Shown here one piece after another: positions 55,136-59,477 of a stretch of DNA of 59,477 bases. Made by a program: the position numbers and the translations under genes. Source of the stretch: Planctomycetaceae bacterium (GTDB lineage Bacteria > Planctomycetota > Planctomycetia > Planctomycetales > Planctomycetaceae); contig JAGQPX010000127.1 of the NCBI GenBank assembly GCA_020426505.1, positions 1 to 59,477 of the forward strand. Direction: 5' to 3'. Each line of letters opens with the position of its first letter. Within the stretch, counting starts at the first letter, position 1. Below the pieces are notes generated by a model, which was not told the origin of the DNA, did no database searches, and saw only the letters and a program-made list of their open reading frames with translations.

Positions 55136-55410
55136 CACTTCCACATCAGTTTCCCGTTGAGCGAATTGAGAACTCTCCGCGAGTTGACTCTCTAACCCGT
55201 AAATGAATCATCGGCGTGTGATTCGTGCAATCATTCCAAGATACCGCAATTTAACACCATTTTGGAAACGAATCCATGCCAACGTTGACGTTGTACGACT
55301 CGTGATGGCTCGCGGGCGATGCATCATCTCACGCTTCAAATGGCAGAGTGTTGTTGCGAGACCTATACTGCGAGTTTCGAGAAGGAAGCAATCGGAATGG
55401 GGAGTGCAGG

Positions 55411-56817
55411 ATGAGTCGAGACTTCTCGACGGAGAGTTTGGTTCACGACCCGATTCATGGGTACATCCGCTTTGTGTCACGGAGTGGACTTCCCGCTGGT
55501 GAAACCGCTGAGCAGGACATCATCGATCATGCATGGGTCCAACGGATGCGGCACATCCATCAGTTGCAGACGGCCTGGTGGGTCTTTCCGTCCGCTGAAC
55601 ACATGCGGTTTCAGCACGTGCTGGGTGTCATGCACCTCGGCTCACGTGTCGTCAACGAATGGTACGAATCGCTGTGCAGTGCGTGTCAGAACGTCCCGTC
55701 GCAACCCTACGTGGAGAGTCTCGTCCGTCTGGCAGGCCTGCTGCACGATGTCGGACACGGCCCGTTCGGACATTTCTTCGACGATCACTATCTGGATCAG
55801 TTCGGGCTGACGCACGAAGACATCGGTGCCCATATCATCGAACACGAATTGGGACACCTCATCCAGGGCATCCGACGAACGCCGAACGGGAAACTGCAAC
55901 CACTCGAGGTCATCGATCCTCAACAGGTCGCTTGGCTGATTCGCCGTCCAAAAAACGATGCGGAGAGCGAGGAAGGTCACCCGGACTGGCTGCGAAAGTT
56001 ACGCTCACTCTTCAGTGGCATCTACACGGTCGACAACATGGACTTCGTCCTGCGTGATGCGTACATGTCCGGCTACAACACCAAAGCGTTCGATCTCTCT
56101 CGGTTGATTCACTACAGCTTTTTCACCCCTCAAGGGCTCACGATTCACTCGCGCGGCATGCCCACGTTGATCAACTTTGTTGAGACACGGGCCAACCTGT
56201 TCCGGACGATCTACTTCCATCGGACGGTTCGCTCGCTGGATCTTTCGCTGGAAGAGTTGTTCCCGCGCACGATGCCACACCTGTTTGAAGGGAATCCGTT
56301 GGAGAACCTCGATGCGTATCGTGGACTCACGGAGACGTCGTTCCTCGTCGACGTCGGACGCTGGGCCGACAGCGACGATGCGGAACTTCATGAGTTGGGG
56401 CAGCTGTGGCGGCGGATTCTCTGTCGAGAAGTCGGCTGGAAGATGGCGGTGGAACGTTCGTTCAATTTCCACAACACGACCGCCGAACGGACGACGATCT
56501 TCTCCGAGCCGGACCTCGTCCTCAAACGGGTGCGGAAACTCCTGCCAGCAAGCATTCGCGACATCCCCATGAAGGTCGACGTGGCCCGCCACTATCATCG
56601 CCCAAGTGAACGGCTGCCCGCAGGAGGACAGAACTTCCTGCTCGACCAGGCATCGAGTTCACCAGTCGAATTGCATGACGATGAACTCTTTCGAGCTTTG
56701 CCGGTCAGTTTCATCATCGTGCGGCTGTACACCCAAAGCCACGAGCAGCACCCCAGGATTGCAGCCGCTTTGACCTCCGTGCTGGGGGACGCCGTCGACG
56801 CCAAGACGAATATGTAA
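55411..56817 (+). CDS. HD-domain (SAMHD1-like) phosphohydrolase
   Basis: 468 residues from ATG 55411 (GGGGAG about 9 bases upstream). HD metal motif: H69 (MRFQHVLGVMHLG), H112-D113 (LLHDVGHGPFGH) and a later Asp in VDNMDFVLRDAYMSGY. LVHDPIHGYIRF at the start is typical of the SAMHD1/dNTPase-like branch. Possible dNTP triphosphohydrolase; the substrate is not shown by sequence. The insertions after residue 140 and the C-terminal 130 residues are of unknown role. Confidence 0.88.
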   Translation: MSRDFSTESLVHDPIHGYIRFVSRSGLPAGETAEQDIIDHAWVQRMRHIHQLQTAWWVFPSAEHMRFQHVLGVMHLGSRVVNEWYESLCSACQNVPSQPYVESLVRLAGLLHDVGHGPFGHFFDDHYLDQFGLTHEDIGAHIIEHELGHLIQGIRRTPNGKLQPLEVIDPQQVAWLIRRPKNDAESEEGHPDWLRKLRSLFSGIYTVDNMDFVLRDAYMSGYNTKAFDLSRLIHYSFFTPQGLTIHSRGMPTLINFVETRANLFRTIYFHRTVRSLDLSLEELFPRTMPHLFEGNPLENLDAYRGLTETSFLVDVGRWADSDDAELHELGQLWRRILCREVGWKMAVERSFNFHNTTAERTTIFSEPDLVLKRVRKLLPASIRDIPMKVDVARHYHRPSERLPAGGQNFLLDQASSSPVELHDDELFRALPVSFIIVRLYTQSHEQHPRIAAALTSVLGDAVDAKTNM

Positions 56818-57033
56818 TGTCCCGACTTGAGTTGAGCGTCAGCATCGTCGTGGTGCCTATGATCCGCCAGATCATGGTTCCACATGGGTTGGAATCGAAC
56901 ACGCGAGGCTGGATCGCTTTGGGGAGATGGCTTGTGGACCGCCTCTGACTCGCTCACAAAATCCGAAGAAGACGGGTCTTCAGGTCGATTGACGCGGATT
57001 TGGTCGGAAGATATCATGTCATTATCTCATTTT

Positions 57034-57049
57034 ATGACCAGCTGGTCAT
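57034..57049. promoter_or_regulatory. 16-bp perfect palindrome upstream of lysR-type gene
   Basis: ATGACCAGCTGGTCAT is a perfect 16-bp palindrome ending 29 bases before the regulator ATG. LysR operators often contain a T-N11-A inverted pair; here the ends give T-N12-A, close but not exact. Candidate autoregulatory operator. The surrounding stretch (57010-57060) is AT-rich and could hold a promoter. Confidence 0.4.
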
Positions 57050-57078
57050 TTCATTTACCCATCTAATCGTCGACCGCC

Positions 57079-58032
57079 ATGCTGCTCCGAAATGCGGAGA
57101 TTTTCTGCGACGTCGTTGCCTACCGCAGCTTTTCCAAGGCTGCGGAGGTGCGGAATCTCTCTCAACCTGCGATCAGCCAGGCGCTCCAGCAGCTCGAAGA
57201 GTATCTTGGTTGCACCCTGATCGACCGTTCCAAGCGACCCTTCGACCTGACCTCCGCTGGCGAACTCTACCATGAGGGCTGCCGGCGTCTGTTTGACGGC
57301 TTCCGCAAGGTCGAAGACGACGTTCAGCAGATCGGCGACCGGATCACCGGGAGACTCCGGATCGCGTCAATCTACTCGGTCGGACTGCTCCAGATGGCGG
57401 GTTATGTCGCACGATTCCGCGACGAATATCCGGACGTGGACCTGTCAATTGATTACCTCCACCCGGACGAGGTGTACGATCGCCTCGCGCGGGACGAAGT
57501 CGACCTTGGCATCGTTTCGTTCCCCAAGGATGGAGGAGATTTCAGCAGCATCCCATGGCAGGAGCAGGAGATGGGCCTGGTCGTTGGTCCGTCTCATCCC
57601 CTGTCGATGCGAGAGTCCATCAAATGGGAAGACATCGACGGAGAGACGTTTGTTGGTTTCACGGCCGACCTGAGGATCCGCCGCGAAATCGACCGTCAGT
57701 TGAAGCGTGCCAAGGTTTCGGTCACAGTAGTGCACTCCTTCGACAACATTGAGAACATCAAACGTGCGGTGGAGATTGGGGCGGGCGTATCAATACTACC
57801 TCTTCCGACCGTTCGGCGCGAAATCGAGCATGGATTCCTGAGGGGGCTGCCCTTCGAGGATCGCAAGCTCCACCGTCCGCTCGGCATCATCCACCGACGC
57901 CACAAACATATTTCCAATGCCGCTGAAAAGTTCGTCGACCTGTTACACGACGAGCCAGTGGTAGACGACTCCGCACTTCTCTCCACCGGTCTAATGACAA
58001 ACGGAGAGGTTCGCGACGCTCGAACTGCATGA
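57079..58032 (+). CDS. LysR-type transcriptional regulator
   Basis: 317 residues. Winged HTH at 1-60 (FCDVVAYRSFSKAAEVRNLS, QPAISQALQQLEEYLGCTLI, DRSKRPFDLTSAGE) and effector-binding domain about 90-295 (RIASIYSVGLLQMAGYVARF, GIVSFPKDGG, AVEIGAGVSILPLPTVRREI). A Uma2-type gene and then gltB follow on the same strand, which raises the possibility of GltC-like control of glutamate synthase; this is inference. The end (DDSALLSTGLMTNGEVRD) is unrelated to DNA binding. Confidence 0.9.
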   Translation: MLLRNAEIFCDVVAYRSFSKAAEVRNLSQPAISQALQQLEEYLGCTLIDRSKRPFDLTSAGELYHEGCRRLFDGFRKVEDDVQQIGDRITGRLRIASIYSVGLLQMAGYVARFRDEYPDVDLSIDYLHPDEVYDRLARDEVDLGIVSFPKDGGDFSSIPWQEQEMGLVVGPSHPLSMRESIKWEDIDGETFVGFTADLRIRREIDRQLKRAKVSVTVVHSFDNIENIKRAVEIGAGVSILPLPTVRREIEHGFLRGLPFEDRKLHRPLGIIHRRHKHISNAAEKFVDLLHDEPVVDDSALLSTGLMTNGEVRDARTA

Positions 58033-58150
58033 GGCAGTTCAAGTTTGAGGACGAACAAACGTCCTGATGGCGCTCAAGTGAGTTGGCTCACGAGCGAACT
58101 GAGGCGAGACATCACCTCGACCAAGGGACGAAAGCACGAAAGGCTGAACA

Positions 58151-58702
58151 ATGGCCACTGCGACAAAACTGATGACCGCCGAAGAGTACGCCAGACTGCC
58201 GGACCTTGGCGTCCCCACCGAACTCGTGCGCGGAGAGGTAATTGAAGTGAATATCCCTAAGCCAAGACATGGTGAAGTCTGCAACACCGCTGGATGGTTA
58301 CTAAAGTCGCACGCGAAATTGCACAATCTCGGTCGTGTCACATCCAACGACGCCGGCATCCTCACAGAACGTGACCCAGACACGGTCCGAGGTGGTGACG
58401 TCTGGTTCATCAGCCACGCCAAGCTGGGCGAGAATATGCTGTCGCAAGATTACCTGGAGATCCCGCCGGACATCATCGTCGAAGTCAAATCTGTCTTCGA
58501 TCGCTGGTCTGAAATCCTCGGAAAAGTCGCTGAGTATCTGGAAATGGGTGTCCCGGTTGTTTGCGTTCTCGACCCGGAGACAGAGACCGCGCGGCTGTAC
58601 TACGCAGACGATCCCGAAGTCATTCGTTCGGGGAATGAGGCTGTCGAGTTCCCCGAACAACTTCCCGGCTTCTCGGCCCCGGCCTCGGCATTCTTCGAAT
58701 AA
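58151..58702 (+). CDS. Uma2-family (DUF820) PD-(D/E)XK nuclease-like protein
   Basis: 183 residues. TAEEYARLPDLGVPTELVRG then GEVIEVNI is the Uma2 opening; the putative active site comprises GGDVWFIS and IIVEVKS (D...ExK). ATG 58151. Uma2 proteins are numerous in planctomycetes and cyanobacteria; activity is generally untested. Inserted between the LysR gene and gltB. Confidence 0.88.
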   Translation: MATATKLMTAEEYARLPDLGVPTELVRGEVIEVNIPKPRHGEVCNTAGWLLKSHAKLHNLGRVTSNDAGILTERDPDTVRGGDVWFISHAKLGENMLSQDYLEIPPDIIVEVKSVFDRWSEILGKVAEYLEMGVPVVCVLDPETETARLYYADDPEVIRSGNEAVEFPEQLPGFSAPASAFFE

Positions 58703-58752
58703 CAAAAGAGTCAGTAGAAACTCAACATCACATCGGCATGATTGAACGGACC

Positions 58753-59477
58753 ATGACAGGATTCACCCAATTCCCCCCGGCACACGGCTTGTACGATCCG
58801 GATTACGAGCATGACTCGTGCGGCGTCGGATTTGTGGCACACATCAAGGGCGAAGCGTCGCATCAGATCATTCTGGATGCGGACCGCATTCTGTGTCACA
58901 TGACGCACCGCGGTGCGTGCGGGTGTGAAGAGAACACGGGTGACGGTGCGGGCATTCTCGTCGCTCTGCCTCACAGGTTTCTGCGGAGAGTCGCCCGGAC
59001 GGAACTCAACGTCGATCTGCCGGAGCCCGGTCTTTACGGAGCGGGCATCATCTTCCTGCCGACCGACAAGACGGCCCGCGACGAGTTCAAGAGCATTGTG
59101 GAACAGATCATCACCGAGCAGGGACAACAGATGCTCGGATGGAGAAACGTGCCTCAAAGGTCCGACGTCGCCGATATCGGCCCATCTGCGAGGCTCACAG
59201 AGCCTCGGATGCAGATGTTGTTTATCGGGGCTGCCAGTGGACTCAATCAGGACGCGTTCGAGCGTCAGCTGTTCGTCATTCGCAAATTGGCGTCCCATCG
59301 CATCCGTGGGAGCGAACACGCTCACGCGACCGAGTTCTACTCCTGCTCATTGTCAACCAAGGTCATCATCTACAAGGGCATGCTCACGCCCGCTCAGATG
59401 TTCAGCTACTTCCCGGACCTCGCGGATGAGGAATTCGAATCGCATCTGGCGATGGTGCACAGCCGATTCAGCACCAA
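58753..59477 (+). CDS. gltB: Glutamate synthase large subunit, 5' part
   Basis: The frame is open to the window end, so only about 241 residues are seen. MTGFTQFPPAHGLYDP leads to the glutamine amidotransferase nucleophile in HDSCGVGFV (the family is made with a short propeptide before this Cys). MTHRGACGCEENTGDGAGIL, HRIRGSEHAH and FYSCSLSTKVIIYKGML are typical of the GATase type 2 domain of GltB. An ATG at 58738 is also in frame; 58753 matches the usual short leader better. The product makes glutamate from glutamine and 2-oxoglutarate. Confidence 0.93.
   Translation, partial: MTGFTQFPPAHGLYDPDYEHDSCGVGFVAHIKGEASHQIILDADRILCHMTHRGACGCEENTGDGAGILVALPHRFLRRVARTELNVDLPEPGLYGAGIIFLPTDKTARDEFKSIVEQIITEQGQQMLGWRNVPQRSDVADIGPSARLTEPRMQMLFIGAASGLNQDAFERQLFVIRKLASHRIRGSEHAHATEFYSCSLSTKVIIYKGMLTPAQMFSYFPDLADEEFESHLAMVHSRFST

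Overview
The window looks like chromosomal DNA of a planctomycete (Planctomycetota, probably order Planctomycetales). No rRNA or tRNA is visible. The assignment rests on gene content: two DUF1501 secreted proteins, a very large dehydrogenase-propeller/HEAT/cytochrome c protein, a Ser/Thr kinase fused to WD40 repeats, several FHA proteins, an FG-GAP repeat protein, a PPi-dependent phosphofructokinase, a HemQ of the chlorite dismutase fold, and Cys-rich secreted proteins.

Layout. 1-240 is the 3' end of an amidohydrolase-like gene, followed by a roughly 245-bp palindromic MITE-like element (248-492). 585-6000 holds signalling genes: an FHA-GAF-PP2C phosphatase, an ECF sigma factor with a putative anti-sigma partner, and an FHA protein. 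6303-12060 (minus strand) has a lipoate ligase-like gene behind gcvPB, then a kinase-WD40 receptor. 12270-18514 (minus) is a three-gene unit: FG-GAP protein, a four-part secreted c-type cytochrome/SGNH hydrolase fusion, and a VTT membrane protein. 18870-31301 (plus) is the most striking region: a compact chemosensory operon (CheY, unknown, CheW, loop-less MCP, CheA with receiver, PatA-like regulator, degenerate FHA coiled-coil protein), followed on the same strand by a coiled-coil protein, an FGE/SUMF-fold protein lacking the catalytic cysteines, a zinc-ribbon P-loop GTPase, and a small protein resembling GTPase-associated protein 1. hemQ follows at 31410.

32295-38669 (minus) contains a VTT protein overlapping a lysine-rich histone H1-like gene, an EamA transporter, a SIS-domain sugar isomerase, pfp and a glutamine amidotransferase-like gene. 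pfp is bracketed by two small palindromic repeats that share terminal arms. 40537-46033 (minus) is a type IIA topoisomerase pair whose subunits are separated by a frameshifted xisH-like gene and a RelE/ParE toxin-antitoxin pair. 46412-49335 (plus) encodes three secreted proteins, two of them extremely Cys-rich and related, closed by a strong intrinsic terminator. The right end carries a radical SAM gene, small unknowns, a cpYpsA-like gene, two convergent DUF1501 genes with a dispersed 78-bp repeat between them (a second copy lies inside the chemosensory cluster), an HD phosphohydrolase, a LysR regulator, a Uma2 nuclease and the start of gltB.

The best candidate for an undescribed system is 18870-31301. 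It joins a membrane chemosensory array that lacks CheR/CheB to a GTPase/GAP1/SUMF-like module. The gene order and domains are read directly. The functional link is inference.
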